Assembly: GCF_902705855.1 (NCBI RefSeq) | Contig: NZ_CACSIJ010000012.1 | Span: 98,677-162,676, forward strand | DNA: 64,000 nucleotides | From: Zhongshania aliphaticivorans | Lineage (GTDB): Bacteria; Pseudomonadota; Gammaproteobacteria; Pseudomonadales; Spongiibacteraceae | Direction: 5' to 3' | In this document: positions 1-7,939 of the stretch, in pieces | How positions within the stretch are numbered: position 1 is the stretch's first letter | Layout: every line of letters starts with the position of its first letter | Notes under the pieces: generated by a model | What the model saw: the letters and a program-made list of their open reading frames with translations, nothing else | The model's database searches: none | Told to the model about the DNA's origin: nothing | Program-made: the position numbers and the translations under genes

Positions 1-1
1 T

Positions 2-169
2 TTATTGGGCACCATCGCCGGCAATGCGGAAAGCATCCGCATTGGTGATCGGGTTCACGGCGAAGTCATTAGCGTCAATATTGAAGACGAAAACATACCC
101 GCACTGCGCTGGTATTTAGACGGCAACTCCTCTACCTCTAAAGCATCTAACTCGGGAGCAACACTATGA
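2..169 (+). CDS. DUF35 / Zn-ribbon OB-fold protein, 3' end only
   Basis: Only the last 55 codons lie in the window. The frame runs from base 2 to a TGA that overlaps the next gene's ATG (ATGA), so the two are translationally coupled. The visible part reads as the end of an OB fold (IGDRVHGEVISV, then a proline-aromatic segment LRWYLDG) followed by a short Ser/Thr-rich tail. DUF35 proteins (rubredoxin-like zinc ribbon plus OB fold) are commonly encoded beside thiolase-like proteins and form complexes with them, as in the Ltp2-DUF35 retro-aldolases of steroid side-chain degradation. The family call rests on this short tail and on the coupled thiolase-like neighbour, because the zinc ribbon itself is outside the window. 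Confidence 0.6.
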   Translation, partial: LLGTIAGNAESIRIGDRVHGEVISVNIEDENIPALRWYLDGNSSTSKASNSGATL

Positions 170-1329
170 ACCGCGCATCCCAGGGTAAAGTCTCTGTCGC
201 CGGCATTGGGCTACGACAATACAAGCGCGGCGGTGCGCCGCTGCCAGAACAAGGCATATTAATCAGAGCAATTATCGACGCCTGCGAAGACGCCGGATTT
301 AATCCCGCTGATATTGACGGCTTTGTATCCTACGGCGATGACAAAAATGAACCCGTGCGCCTAATGCCAGACCTAGGCACCAAAGAGTTACGCTGGAACT
401 CGCAGGTTTGGGGCGGTGGCGGTGGCGGAATTGCAGCGGCTTTCGGTCAAGCGGCGGCGGCAATCATTAGCGGCCAAGCCAATGCCGTCATCGTGTTTAG
501 AGCCCTAGCGCAGGGTAATAGCGGCCGCATGTCTGCCGCGGTCATGCGCCACCATCTTAATGATCACATCGTGGGTGCCGGCTTAATTGCGCCGGCCCAA
601 ATTTGCGCTCTGCGCGCCCAGCGTATGTTCGAGTATTATCAAGTACCGCACTCCGTCACCGAAGAACTGGTAAAAGCCTCTTACTACCACGGCTCAAAAA
701 ATCCGGAAGCCAGCTCATTCGGCAAAGAGCTCGATATCGAAGCCTATCGCACCGGACGCTGGGTCACAGAGCCGTTCAGATTGTTCGATTGTTCGCGTGA
801 AAACGACGGCGCGGGGGCACTACTGCTAGTTTCTACCGAGCGGGCCCGCGACCTTAAAAAGCCACCCATTAGGCTGCTTGGGGTTGCCAACGGTGCGAGC
901 CAAGGCTGGGGAGATCTGATCGAAAATGATACCGACTACGCATCTGCCGGTTTCAAGCCTGTCGCAGATCGCCTGTGGGAGCAAACCGGCTTACAGCCAA
1001 AAGATATTGATGTTGTCCAGTTATACGAAAACTTCAGCGCCCAGGGTATCGCCTCATTAATTGATCACGGTTTTTGCAATTATGAGAACGTCGCCGAGTT
1101 CGTGAAATTTGAAAACCTCATTGCAGACGGTGGTAAATTGCCGGTGAACACCTCCGGCGGCAACTTTGCGCAGGGCTTTATTCACGGCGTAGGCACCCCG
1201 ATAGAGGCCGTTCGGGTATTGCGTGGTGAGTCAGCAAACCCCGTCACCAATGCCAAAACCTGCCTACTTGCTGGCGGGCCAGGCGCACCTACCGTTAGCT
1301 CGGCAATTTTTGGTGTAGATGATCGTTAA
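166..1329 (+). CDS. thiolase-like protein (SCP-x / Ltp2-type, probably an aldolase or non-thiolytic)
   Basis: 387 aa with the thiolase fold: glycine-rich segment WGGGGGG near residue 82, the QLYENFS motif near 285, NTSGGNFAQGFIHGVG near 325 and CLLAGGPGAP near the C-terminus. The usual N-terminal nucleophilic cysteine (ACASG-type motif) is replaced by a Gly/Ala stretch, so classical thiolysis is unlikely. The tyrosine in QLYENF and the HGVG segment match Ltp/SCP2-type proteins, some of which (Ltp2) are retro-aldolases that need a DUF35 partner. The upstream gene looks like that partner and overlaps this start by 4 nt. The likely role is C-C bond cleavage of an acyl-CoA in steroid-like or branched-chain catabolism. 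The family is secure; substrate and reaction are inferred. Confidence 0.75.
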   Translation: MNRASQGKVSVAGIGLRQYKRGGAPLPEQGILIRAIIDACEDAGFNPADIDGFVSYGDDKNEPVRLMPDLGTKELRWNSQVWGGGGGGIAAAFGQAAAAIISGQANAVIVFRALAQGNSGRMSAAVMRHHLNDHIVGAGLIAPAQICALRAQRMFEYYQVPHSVTEELVKASYYHGSKNPEASSFGKELDIEAYRTGRWVTEPFRLFDCSRENDGAGALLLVSTERARDLKKPPIRLLGVANGASQGWGDLIENDTDYASAGFKPVADRLWEQTGLQPKDIDVVQLYENFSAQGIASLIDHGFCNYENVAEFVKFENLIADGGKLPVNTSGGNFAQGFIHGVGTPIEAVRVLRGESANPVTNAKTCLLAGGPGAPTVSSAIFGVDDR

Positions 1330-1474
1330 TTCGCTTTTCTAGGTTATTGAGCATGGCACATCGCATCTAAGGCATGCAAAATACGGGCGACTTAACTCTC
1401 AGCTCCTGCGAGTAAACCACGCTGTGCACAGCGCGGCACTTCTCGACAGACGCTGCCACAAAGGATGATAAAAG

Positions 1475-2272
1475 ATGAACTTCCAAGAAATTACCGTTGA
1501 GATTCGCGAATCCGTCGGCATTCTCACCCTCAACGTGCCAGAGACCCTCAATGCGCTGACACCGATTATGGTGGGCGAGATCACCGAGGCAATTGATTAC
1601 ATCGCTGACAATGCGCGCGCAATGATACTTTCCGGCGCAGGTCGCGGATTTTGCTCAGGTGCTTCGCTAAATCCTAACAATCCACTAACGCCTATGTCGG
1701 CTGATCGCAGCCAACGCGATATTGGTTTGATTCTAGAAAAATACTTGAATCCCATTATGATCAAACTCAAAAACCTACCCATCCCTTGGATTACCGCTGT
1801 TCGCGGTAGCGCGGCTGGTTTTGGCGCCTCACTTGCACTTGCTGGCGACATGATTGTCGCCAGCGAAAACGCCACGTTTATTCAGATTTTCTCAAAAATC
1901 GGCCTCGTTCCCGACGGCGGTGCCACCCACTTACTTAGCCGCACAATCGGTCGCGCCCGCACTATGGAATTAATGCTAACGGGCGACCGCCTCAGTGCCG
2001 AAAAGGCCTTGGACTGGGCATTGGTTAATCGCGTTGTTGCTGATGAGGTATTGGAAGAAGAAGCCTTTAAAATAGCGCTCGCCCTTGCCATGGGCCCAAC
2101 CGTTGCACTAAGCCTAATCCGCAAAGCGGTTTGGACCGCAGTCGACTCAAATTGGGAAACCAGCTTACAAACCGAACGTGAATTGCAGAAAGTAGCGGGA
2201 CAGACCGCCGATTTTGACGAGGGTGTTGCCGCCTTTGTGGAAAAGCGCGCAGCCAAATTCACCGGTCAATAA
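1475..2272 (+). CDS. enoyl-CoA hydratase/isomerase family protein (PaaG-like active site)
   Basis: 265 aa crotonase-fold protein. The oxyanion-hole loops are GAGRGFCSGASL (about residues 51-62) and VRGSAAGFGASLALAGD (about 108-124). The active-site stretch reads FSKIGLVPDGG, with Asp where hydratases have the second catalytic Glu and no Glu at the first position. That pattern is typical of the PaaG isomerase branch rather than true hydratases, so an isomerase or ring-opening role on a CoA thioester is more likely than simple hydration. An AGGA-like ribosome site precedes the ATG. It forms a likely operon with the next crotonase, 27 nt downstream, and follows the thiolase-like gene after 145 nt. 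Confidence 0.85.
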   Translation: MNFQEITVEIRESVGILTLNVPETLNALTPIMVGEITEAIDYIADNARAMILSGAGRGFCSGASLNPNNPLTPMSADRSQRDIGLILEKYLNPIMIKLKNLPIPWITAVRGSAAGFGASLALAGDMIVASENATFIQIFSKIGLVPDGGATHLLSRTIGRARTMELMLTGDRLSAEKALDWALVNRVVADEVLEEEAFKIALALAMGPTVALSLIRKAVWTAVDSNWETSLQTERELQKVAGQTADFDEGVAAFVEKRAAKFTGQ

Positions 2273-2299
2273 ATAACCACCATATCAGGACGGTCTTTG

Positions 2300-3187
2300 A
2301 TGAACTTCCAATATCTACTTTATAAACTTGAAGACGGCATTGCGACGATCACCATTAACCGCCCAGACAAACTCAATGCCTTCACCCCCGCGATGGCCGA
2401 CGATCTGATCGCAGTACTAGATCACATCGACGAAGACGACAACGTCAAAGCCGTGGTGATTACCGGCGCTGGCCGCGCCTTCTGCGCCGGAGCTGACTTA
2501 TCATCCGGCAAAGATACCTTTAATGGCGAAGGCGATGGTGAATCTGCCGTGCGCGCCGGCGACACTTTAGATTACAGCGACGAGTCCGTTCGAGATATCG
2601 GCGGCCTTGTGACGCTGCGACTTTATCGCTGTTTAAAACCGATTATTGCCGCCATAAACGGCCCTGCGGTCGGCGTTGGTATTACGATGACTCTAGCGAT
2701 GGATATTCGACTCGCCAGTGAAAACGCCAAGGTCGGCTTTGTTTTTGCTCGCCGCGGCATTGCGCCAGAAGCCGCGTCCTCCTTCTTTCTACCCCGTATT
2801 GTGGGCATATCTCGCGCACTGGAATGGTGCTTTAGTGGCCGTGTTTACCCAATTTCCGAAATCAAAGACAGTGGATTGATCAGAAAAGTGTGTTCTGAGC
2901 AAGAATTACTTCCCGAAGCCTATGCAATTGCACGCGAAATCGTAGACAATACGGCTCCGGTTTCTGTGGCCCTGATCAGACAAATGTTGTGGCGAGGGCT
3001 GGACATGAACCACCCTATGGATGCCCACAAGCTAGACAGCAGGGTAATACTTAGCCGAGGTCGCAGCAGCGATGCCGCCGAAGGTGTTGTATCATTCATA
3101 GAGAAGCGTCCTCCGGAATTTAAGAATCAAGTGTCGAAAGACATGCCAGATTTTTACCCGTGGTGGGACGAACCAAAGTACTTATAA
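2300..3187 (+). CDS. enoyl-CoA hydratase/isomerase family protein
   Basis: 295 aa crotonase-fold protein, the second in tandem. It shows the N-terminal ITINRPDKLNAF, oxyanion loop GAGRAFCAGADLS, second loop INGPAVGVGITMTLAMD and FARRGIAPEAASSFFLPR with a single catalytic-type Glu. This form is common in enoyl-CoA hydratases of unassigned specificity. It shares limited sequence with its neighbour, so this is not a recent duplication. The ATG at 2300 is chosen over the TTG one codon upstream because CAGGA lies about 10 nt before it. A short tandem repeat follows the stop. Probably part of the same acyl-CoA degradation pathway as the thiolase-like gene. Confidence 0.85.
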   Translation: MNFQYLLYKLEDGIATITINRPDKLNAFTPAMADDLIAVLDHIDEDDNVKAVVITGAGRAFCAGADLSSGKDTFNGEGDGESAVRAGDTLDYSDESVRDIGGLVTLRLYRCLKPIIAAINGPAVGVGITMTLAMDIRLASENAKVGFVFARRGIAPEAASSFFLPRIVGISRALEWCFSGRVYPISEIKDSGLIRKVCSEQELLPEAYAIAREIVDNTAPVSVALIRQMLWRGLDMNHPMDAHKLDSRVILSRGRSSDAAEGVVSFIEKRPPEFKNQVSKDMPDFYPWWDEPKYL

Positions 3188-3211
3188 CTTAGTACCTATA
3201 ACTTAGTACCT
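3184..3211 (+). repeat. 14-bp tandem duplication at a gene's stop codon
   Basis: Two perfect head-to-tail copies of ATAACTTAGTACCT (3184-3197 and 3198-3211) begin at the last codon and stop of the second crotonase gene. A partial third copy lies inside the coding end (AGTACTT). Probably a replication-slippage product. Confidence 0.85.
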
Positions 3212-3288
3212 ATAAAACATAATCCATGAGTCTTACGGCAGCCCGCAAGACAACATGAAACTGAACAAGAGCCTCCTGGAAATTACTT

Positions 3289-4509
3289 ATGAGTGAACAC
3301 TGTATTATTATTGGAGCCAGTCACGCAGCGGCCCAGCTAGTATCCAGCCTCCGCCAAGAGGGCTGGGAAGGCAAAATTTCGCTAATCGGCGACGAGCCAA
3401 ATCTGCCCTACCACCGTCCACCGCTGTCAAAGGCCTTTTTTGTCGGCGAGAAGTCAGAAGATGAACTACTGATTCGCGCAGCTGATTTCTATGAAAAGAA
3501 TAAGGTTGACCTACTTTTGGGTTCGCGCGTTACAAAAATTGACCGCGACGCCAAGCAGATCACCCTAGAAGACGGCGCTGAAATTTCCTACACCAAGCTC
3601 GCCCTTACCACCGGCGCACGGGTTCGTAAAATTCCTTTCACTGGCAGTGAACTTGCCGGTGTGTTCTATATGCGCGACCTAAACGATGTGAAGCAAACCC
3701 ACAAATTCACCGCCCCAGGCAAGTCGGCGGTTATTATTGGTGGCGGCTATATCGGCTTAGAAACCGCCGCCTCACTGCGTAAAATTGGCATGAAGGTCAC
3801 AGTAATAGAGGCCATGTCACGGGTATTGCAGCGTGTTACTGCACCTGAAGTTTCGGCTTTTTATACCCGTGTACACACCGAAGAAGGTGTTGATATTCGC
3901 ACTGAAGCGGGCGTCGATGCCATTGTTGGTGAAAAGCACGTAGAAGGCGTTCGCCTTGCCGATGGCACAACCGTTCCCGCTGACTTAGTCATTATTGGGG
4001 TCGGCGTCATCCCCAACATCGAGCTAGCAGAAGCAGCCGGCATCACCATCGACAACGGTATCGCCGTTAACGAATTTGCTACCACCAACGATCCAGACAT
4101 TGTGGCAGCAGGCGACTGCACCAACCATTACAATCCCATATATGATCGCAAACTGAGATTAGAATCAGTACAAAACGCTACCGATCAGGCTAAAATAGCG
4201 GCCAAGAGCATCTGTGGTAAACCTGAAGCGTATAATGCCCTTCCATGGTTCTGGTCAGATCAATACGACCTAAAACTTCAAATTGCTGGACTCTCACAGG
4301 GTTTTGACCAAGTCATTATCCGTGGTGACAGTGAGCAAGGCCGTAGTTTTGCTGCATTTTATTTCAGTGAAGGTCGCTTTATTGCAGTAGATGCGATTAA
4401 CCGGCCAAAAGAATTCATGATGAGTAAACGCGCCCTCACAAGCGGCCAAATTGCTGATCCACTGAAGCTAGCCGACGAGTCTATTGAAATCAAAGACGTA
4501 TTCAACTAA
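3289..4509 (+). CDS. FAD-dependent ferredoxin (rubredoxin-type) NAD(P)+ reductase
   Basis: 406 aa, matching the usual length of class I P450/dioxygenase ferredoxin reductases (CamA/ThcD type). The N-terminal FAD Rossmann motif is GASHAAAQL, a variant of GxGxxA, at residues 9-17. The NAD(P)H-binding motif GGGYIGLETAASL lies near 150, and the second FAD motif AAGDC near 275. The NPIYDRKLRLESVQNATDQ stretch after it is characteristic of this family. It passes electrons from NAD(P)H to the [2Fe-2S] ferredoxin encoded 23 nt downstream. No oxygenase is adjacent. A P450 without redox partners lies at 48869-50110. Cytoplasmic. Confidence 0.9.
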   Translation: MSEHCIIIGASHAAAQLVSSLRQEGWEGKISLIGDEPNLPYHRPPLSKAFFVGEKSEDELLIRAADFYEKNKVDLLLGSRVTKIDRDAKQITLEDGAEISYTKLALTTGARVRKIPFTGSELAGVFYMRDLNDVKQTHKFTAPGKSAVIIGGGYIGLETAASLRKIGMKVTVIEAMSRVLQRVTAPEVSAFYTRVHTEEGVDIRTEAGVDAIVGEKHVEGVRLADGTTVPADLVIIGVGVIPNIELAEAAGITIDNGIAVNEFATTNDPDIVAAGDCTNHYNPIYDRKLRLESVQNATDQAKIAAKSICGKPEAYNALPWFWSDQYDLKLQIAGLSQGFDQVIIRGDSEQGRSFAAFYFSEGRFIAVDAINRPKEFMMSKRALTSGQIADPLKLADESIEIKDVFN

Positions 4510-4532
4510 TTCTAAGTACGAGAAAACATACC

Positions 4533-4853
4533 ATGCCTTTAATCATTTACAAATCTCACGATGGCAGCACGCAAGAAGTTCACGCGGAAGTTGGCACCAG
4601 TATTATGCAAGCTGCGGTTGACAACGGTATCGACGGTATTCTTGGTGAATGTGGCGGCTGCTGCAGCTGTGCCACTTGCCATTGCTATATTGATCCTGCT
4701 TGGGTTGCTAAAGCCGGTGAGCCAGACAGCACAGAAACAGACATGCTCGACTGCGTACTAGAGCCGCAAGAGACTAGCCGCCTAAGCTGCCAAGTAATTA
4801 TTACTGACGAAATGGACGGCATTATTATTGCCATGCCTGAATCTCAGTACTAA
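4533..4853 (+). CDS. [2Fe-2S] ferredoxin, adrenodoxin/putidaredoxin type
   Basis: 106 aa. The cluster ligands follow the plant/adrenodoxin-type pattern: CGGCCSCATC around residues 40-49 and a fourth Cys in RLSCQV near 87, with the TDMLDCVLEP segment typical of vertebrate-type ferredoxins feeding P450s. The C-terminal IIAMPESQY resembles the terminal region of putidaredoxin-like proteins. It follows the cognate reductase after 23 nt and is followed by an inverted repeat. It is an electron carrier for a monooxygenase or P450 encoded elsewhere. Confidence 0.92.
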   Translation: MPLIIYKSHDGSTQEVHAEVGTSIMQAAVDNGIDGILGECGGCCSCATCHCYIDPAWVAKAGEPDSTETDMLDCVLEPQETSRLSCQVIITDEMDGIIIAMPESQY

Positions 4854-4866
4854 TTACCAGCACTTG

Positions 4867-4890
4867 AATAGGGCTTTCAATAGCCCTATT
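4867..4890 (+). terminator. hairpin after the ferredoxin gene
   Basis: Perfect 9-bp inverted repeat AATAGGGCT / AGCCCTATT with a 6-nt loop, 14 nt after the stop. There is no clear T-run, so termination strength is uncertain. Confidence 0.5.
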
Positions 4891-5061
4891 CAATCCCTCC
4901 ATCCAATACTACAAACACCCCCTCCCCGCTCAATCTTTCACCATCCTCAGATGCATCCTCCCAACAAAAACTAAGCGATCAATTAAATATATGCTAGGAT
5001 TCGCATAAGTCACTATAATATTCGACCATCATCGCCATTTATATTGGAAAAACAGGCCGAC

Positions 5062-5736
5062 ATGACCGCTGCTGATAACAAGCCCAAACACAAACCTACT
5101 ACGAAGAAAAAAAATAATTCCAAAGATCAGCTTCTCATCGCCGCCAGCACAATACTGACTGAGCGCAACGCGATCGACATCTCACTCAGTGATATTGCAG
5201 AAGCGTCAGGCCTCAATTCAGCCTTAATCAAATACCATTTCGGCAATAAAGAAGGTCTACTACTCGCACTGGTTGCGCGAGATGCGGCGTCAACACTTGG
5301 TCTGCTCGATCAGCTACTGGCGATGCATGTATCGCCCGCACAAAAAGTGCGCCTACATGTTGCCGGCGTGGTTAAAACCTATGCCAAATACCCCTATCTG
5401 AACCGCCTCATTCACACCCTGATGGACAGTAAAGACCCCATTGTTGCCGAAGAAATGGTGAACTTTTTTGTAAAGCCGCTGCTTGAATCTCAAACCAAAA
5501 TTCTCGAAGAAGGCCTACAAGCGGGCATTTTCCACAAGATTGATCCAATGATGTTTTATTATTCGGTCATCGGCGCCTGTGACTATATTTTTTACGCCCG
5601 CCACTCCCGCAAAATCGTTACCGGGAACACCGAACTCACGCCAGAGTTACGCGATAAATATATTAATTTTGTCGCCGACACCATTCTCAAAACCCTTTGC
5701 ATTGAAAAAGAGACCGAGAAGTTAGCAACGCCGTAG
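5062..5736 (+). CDS. TetR/AcrR family transcriptional regulator
   Basis: 224 aa from the ATG at 5062. An in-frame TTG 18 nt upstream is possible, but its extra residues add nothing to the fold. A Lys-rich leader (KPKHKPTTKKKNN) precedes a TetR helix-turn-helix: LLIAASTILTERNAIDISLSDIAEASGLNSALIKYHFGNKEGLL, about residues 24-67. The C-terminal ligand-binding part is helical and typical of regulators of fatty-acid or steroid-like catabolism. It converges with the broken SDR gene. A TetR-style palindrome lies upstream of that SDR gene and is the best visible operator. A TATAAT box sits at 5014-5019 before the gene. Effector unknown. Confidence 0.85.
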   Translation: MTAADNKPKHKPTTKKKNNSKDQLLIAASTILTERNAIDISLSDIAEASGLNSALIKYHFGNKEGLLLALVARDAASTLGLLDQLLAMHVSPAQKVRLHVAGVVKTYAKYPYLNRLIHTLMDSKDPIVAEEMVNFFVKPLLESQTKILEEGLQAGIFHKIDPMMFYYSVIGACDYIFYARHSRKIVTGNTELTPELRDKYINFVADTILKTLCIEKETEKLATP

Positions 5737-5739
5737 CAC

Positions 5740-6459
5740 CTAGCGCAACATCAAACCACCATCAACCACAATGCTTTGGCCAGTAATATAGGCAACCTCA
5801 GGAGATGCTAAAAACATCACCGTCTTAGCGACTTCGTCTGGAGCCCCCCACCGCCCAGCAGGTATAGAGCGTAAAACCTCGGCCTGCGTTGCTTTATCGC
5901 TCTTTGCCCAGTCGATAATTTTAGTATCGATAAAGCCAGGCGCCACTAAATTTACCCGCACTCCGCGGCGCACCCACTTATCGGCAATCGCCCGCGTAAA
6001 ACCCAATAAACCAGACTAGCTCGCTGTATAAGCTGGGTAATCTCGCAGAGCGATAAAACTCGCACTTGAACCTACATTTATAATGGCGCCCTGACTGTCA
6101 CAAAGCCGCTGATAAAACCGATAACATAGGTCGACTACACTGTTTAAATTCACCTCGATGGTCGCCAGATAAGTCCGGTAATCGTACTCGCCCACCTCTG
6201 CGCGGCCTGCATTATTTACCAATATATCTAGCACTGAAAAAGAATCAGCAAGTCGCCCACGGCCAACCTCATCAGCCAAATCTAATTGATAATAGATAAA
6301 CTCAGATAAATCGGCCTCATAGTCTGCAGCACTAGCCCGCGTGCCAGTAATGTGAACCTCAGCACCCGCCTCAGCAAAACCTCGTGCGATGGCGTAGCCA
6401 ATTCCTTGACTACCACCAGTGACCAGCACCACTTTCTGGCTAAAATCAAACGTGATCAC
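5740..6459 (-). pseudogene. short-chain dehydrogenase/reductase interrupted by an amber codon at the catalytic lysine
   Basis: The reading frame is continuous for an SDR of about 240 residues. It shows the Rossmann motif TGGSQGIG, the NNAG motif, the catalytic Ser region IINVGSSAS, the active-site YPAYTAS, and after it SGLLGFTRAIADKW, NLVAPGFIDT and the C-terminal ITGQSIVVDGG. Exactly where YxxxK demands Lys there is TAG (6016-6018), one substitution from AAG, with no frameshift. Both halves otherwise look intact, so this is either a very young nonsense mutation or a base-call error. The start GTG at 6457-6459 is chosen because TGAGG lies 6 nt before it. The stop is 3 nt from the convergent TetR gene, and a palindrome lies about 50 nt upstream. 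Confidence 0.85.
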
Positions 6460-6506
6460 AACACACCTCACTTAGGGGAAACAGGTCGAACACGGAGCGC
6501 TATTGT

Positions 6507-6536
6507 AGTTTGTTTAACCGTTCGATTAAACAAACT
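6507..6536. promoter_or_regulatory. candidate TetR-family operator
   Basis: A perfect 11-bp inverted repeat AGTTTGTTTAA / TTAAACAAACT is separated by 8 nt. The centre itself (TAACCGTTCGATTA) is a near-palindrome of the TAAnCGnnCGnTTA kind seen for TetR regulators. It sits 48 nt upstream of the SDR start and 160 nt upstream of ppa. The nearest TetR gene is at 5062-5736. Confidence 0.6.
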
Positions 6537-6643
6537 TTGCAGCTAGGTCATGTCATCACACGGCGTCTTTAATTGGAACCGCTCCACTTTATCCACGCAA
6601 GATTGACTATCGCCAGCCTTTGGTAATCCACCTCTACACAGTT

Positions 6644-6649
6644 TATAAT
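6644..6649 (+). promoter_or_regulatory. candidate -10 box before ppa
   Basis: TATAAT lies 49 nt before the ppa start. The matching -35 is weak, so only the -10 is reported. Confidence 0.4.
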
Positions 6650-6697
6650 CTGCGCAGATTTATCAACCTCAAACGCAATCTGAAATGGAAGCCCACA

Positions 6698-7225
6698 ATG
6701 AGCTACAACCAAATTCCAGCCGGTAAAGACCTACCAAACGACATTTATGTTGCCATCGAAATTCCCGCTAACAGCAGCCCAATCAAGTACGAAATTGAAA
6801 AAGAATTCGACGCGTTGATGGTAGACCGCTTCATGGCAACGCCCATGTTCTACCCAGCCAACTATGGCTACATTCCAAACACCCTGTCTGAAGACGGCGA
6901 TGCACTGGATGTACTTGTTGTAACGCCATACCCAGTAGTACCAGGCTCAGTGATCCGCGCACGCCCAATCGGCATTCTGAACATGAGCGATGAAGCAGGT
7001 AAAGACGCTAAATTGCTAGCAGTTCCACACGACAAATTGAGCGTTTTATACAAAGACGTTAAAGAGCCGTCTGACCTGCCGCCATTGCTGATTCAGCAAA
7101 TTGAGCATTTCTTTGAGAATTACAAAGATCTAGAAAAAGGCAAATGGGTTAAAATTGATGGCTGGGCTGGCAGCGAAGAAGCCAAAGCAGAAATCATAAA
7201 GGCAGCTGCAGCTTACAAAGGCTAA
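6698..7225 (+). CDS. ppa: inorganic pyrophosphatase (family I, soluble)
   Basis: 175 aa, the family I bacterial length (E. coli 176). It hydrolyses PPi to two Pi in the cytoplasm and so drives nucleic acid and acyl-CoA synthesis. Conserved residues are visible in order: KYEIEKE (substrate Lys and Glu), the DRFM segment, YPANYGYIP, the DGDALDVLV metal-binding triad of Asp, [13 protein letters not shown] with the Asp-Lys pair, and [11 protein letters not shown]. The ATG at 6698 is chosen although the frame is open 26 codons further upstream, because the family starts with MSYNxIPAGxDLP. Monocistronic: a hairpin follows and the neighbour on that side runs the other way. Confidence 0.97.
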   Translation: MSYNQIPAGKDLPNDIYVAIEIPANSSPIKYEIEKEFDALMVDRFMATPMFYPANYGYIPNTLSEDGDALDVLVVTPYPVVPGSVIRARPIGILNMSDEAGKDAKLLAVPHDKLSVLYKDVKEPSDLPPLLIQQIEHFFENYKDLEKGKWVKIDGWAGSEEAKAEIIKAAAAYKG

Positions 7226-7233
7226 GCCGTCAC

Positions 7234-7259
7234 GACGGAGTCACATTAGCGACTCCGTC
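7234..7259 (+). terminator. hairpin after ppa
   Basis: Perfect 9-bp inverted repeat GACGGAGTC / GACTCCGTC with an 8-nt loop, 8 nt after the ppa stop. A C-rich rather than T-rich tail follows. Confidence 0.55.
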
Positions 7260-7376
7260 CCCTCCCCTTAGCAATACCGCCTCATTATTTTCCAGACATA
7301 AAAAAGCGGAGCCTATTCAGACCCCGTCATTTGTTCTCAACAGCTGTAGTTCGTGCAATTAATCCAGCCACAACAC

Positions 7377-7853
7377 CTATGAAACGTTTGGCATTGCCTT
7401 TAATAAGCGCTGGTATAATTTAGTATTTTTGCGAATCGACTTATGCTTTGCATACGCATCCACTGCACGATTCCATGCATCATCGCTACCATGGGCATTC
7501 AGAGAGAAACTAGTGCACACGGTTTTATTTTCAACCTTTGAAGCCACACCAACTTGAAAAATTGGCGTTAGATTTCCGCTTTTTTCGGTCTTCAATAAAT
7601 AACTGATTCCACGCACCGTGCCGTCGCTTTTAAAACACCGATCCTCTTTGGTTTCATCTAAATAACGTTGCTGCTCAGCTTCTAACACCGCATCGCGGGC
7701 CAGCGCTTCTTTCTCAATGTCATTCTTCTGTTTACCGTCAAGGCGCGTGCCTCCGGTCTTCAGCGAGAAATACTCCTGATACAACTTGCCCGCCACGGTA
7801 CGGCGCACTCTGTAGCCATAGAATGCTTTGTTATCCAGTAGTTTAACGCTCAC
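7377..7853 (-). CDS. small basic protein of unknown function, possible AP2/integrase-arm-like DNA-binding fold
   Basis: 158 aa, rich in Lys and Arg, with no signal peptide or membrane segment. The N-terminus (YGYRVRRTVAGKLYQEYFSL) has the strand pattern of AP2/ERF or integrase arm-type domains. A second similar block (ISYLLKTEKSGNLTPIFQVGVAS, then TVCTSFSLNAHGSDDAWNRAVDAYAKHK) follows after a charged helix at about residues 44-70, suggesting two related modules. It stands alone between ppa (convergent) and the cysE operon. DNA binding is inferred from the pattern only. I do not recognise a named family. Confidence 0.6.
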   Translation of the reverse strand: MSVKLLDNKAFYGYRVRRTVAGKLYQEYFSLKTGGTRLDGKQKNDIEKEALARDAVLEAEQQRYLDETKEDRCFKSDGTVRGISYLLKTEKSGNLTPIFQVGVASKVENKTVCTSFSLNAHGSDDAWNRAVDAYAKHKSIRKNTKLYQRLLKAMPNVS

Positions 7854-7939
7854 ACTAACCTCGCTTTTGCTGTTCTGCCACTATAGCTCACAATATAACA
7901 TATGTAACACAATAAATCTGACGCAACGACCTAGCTGCG

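Noticed and set aside
1420..1433. 14-bp perfect palindrome CGCTGTGCACAGCG
   Set aside because: It lies in the gap before the first crotonase, but it is short and isolated with no matching site or regulator, so it is not reported as an operator.
6016..6018. TAG as pyrrolysine or another special amino acid
   Set aside because: No pyl genes, suppressor tRNA or other in-frame TAG pattern is visible in the window. A nonsense mutation or base-call error is far simpler.
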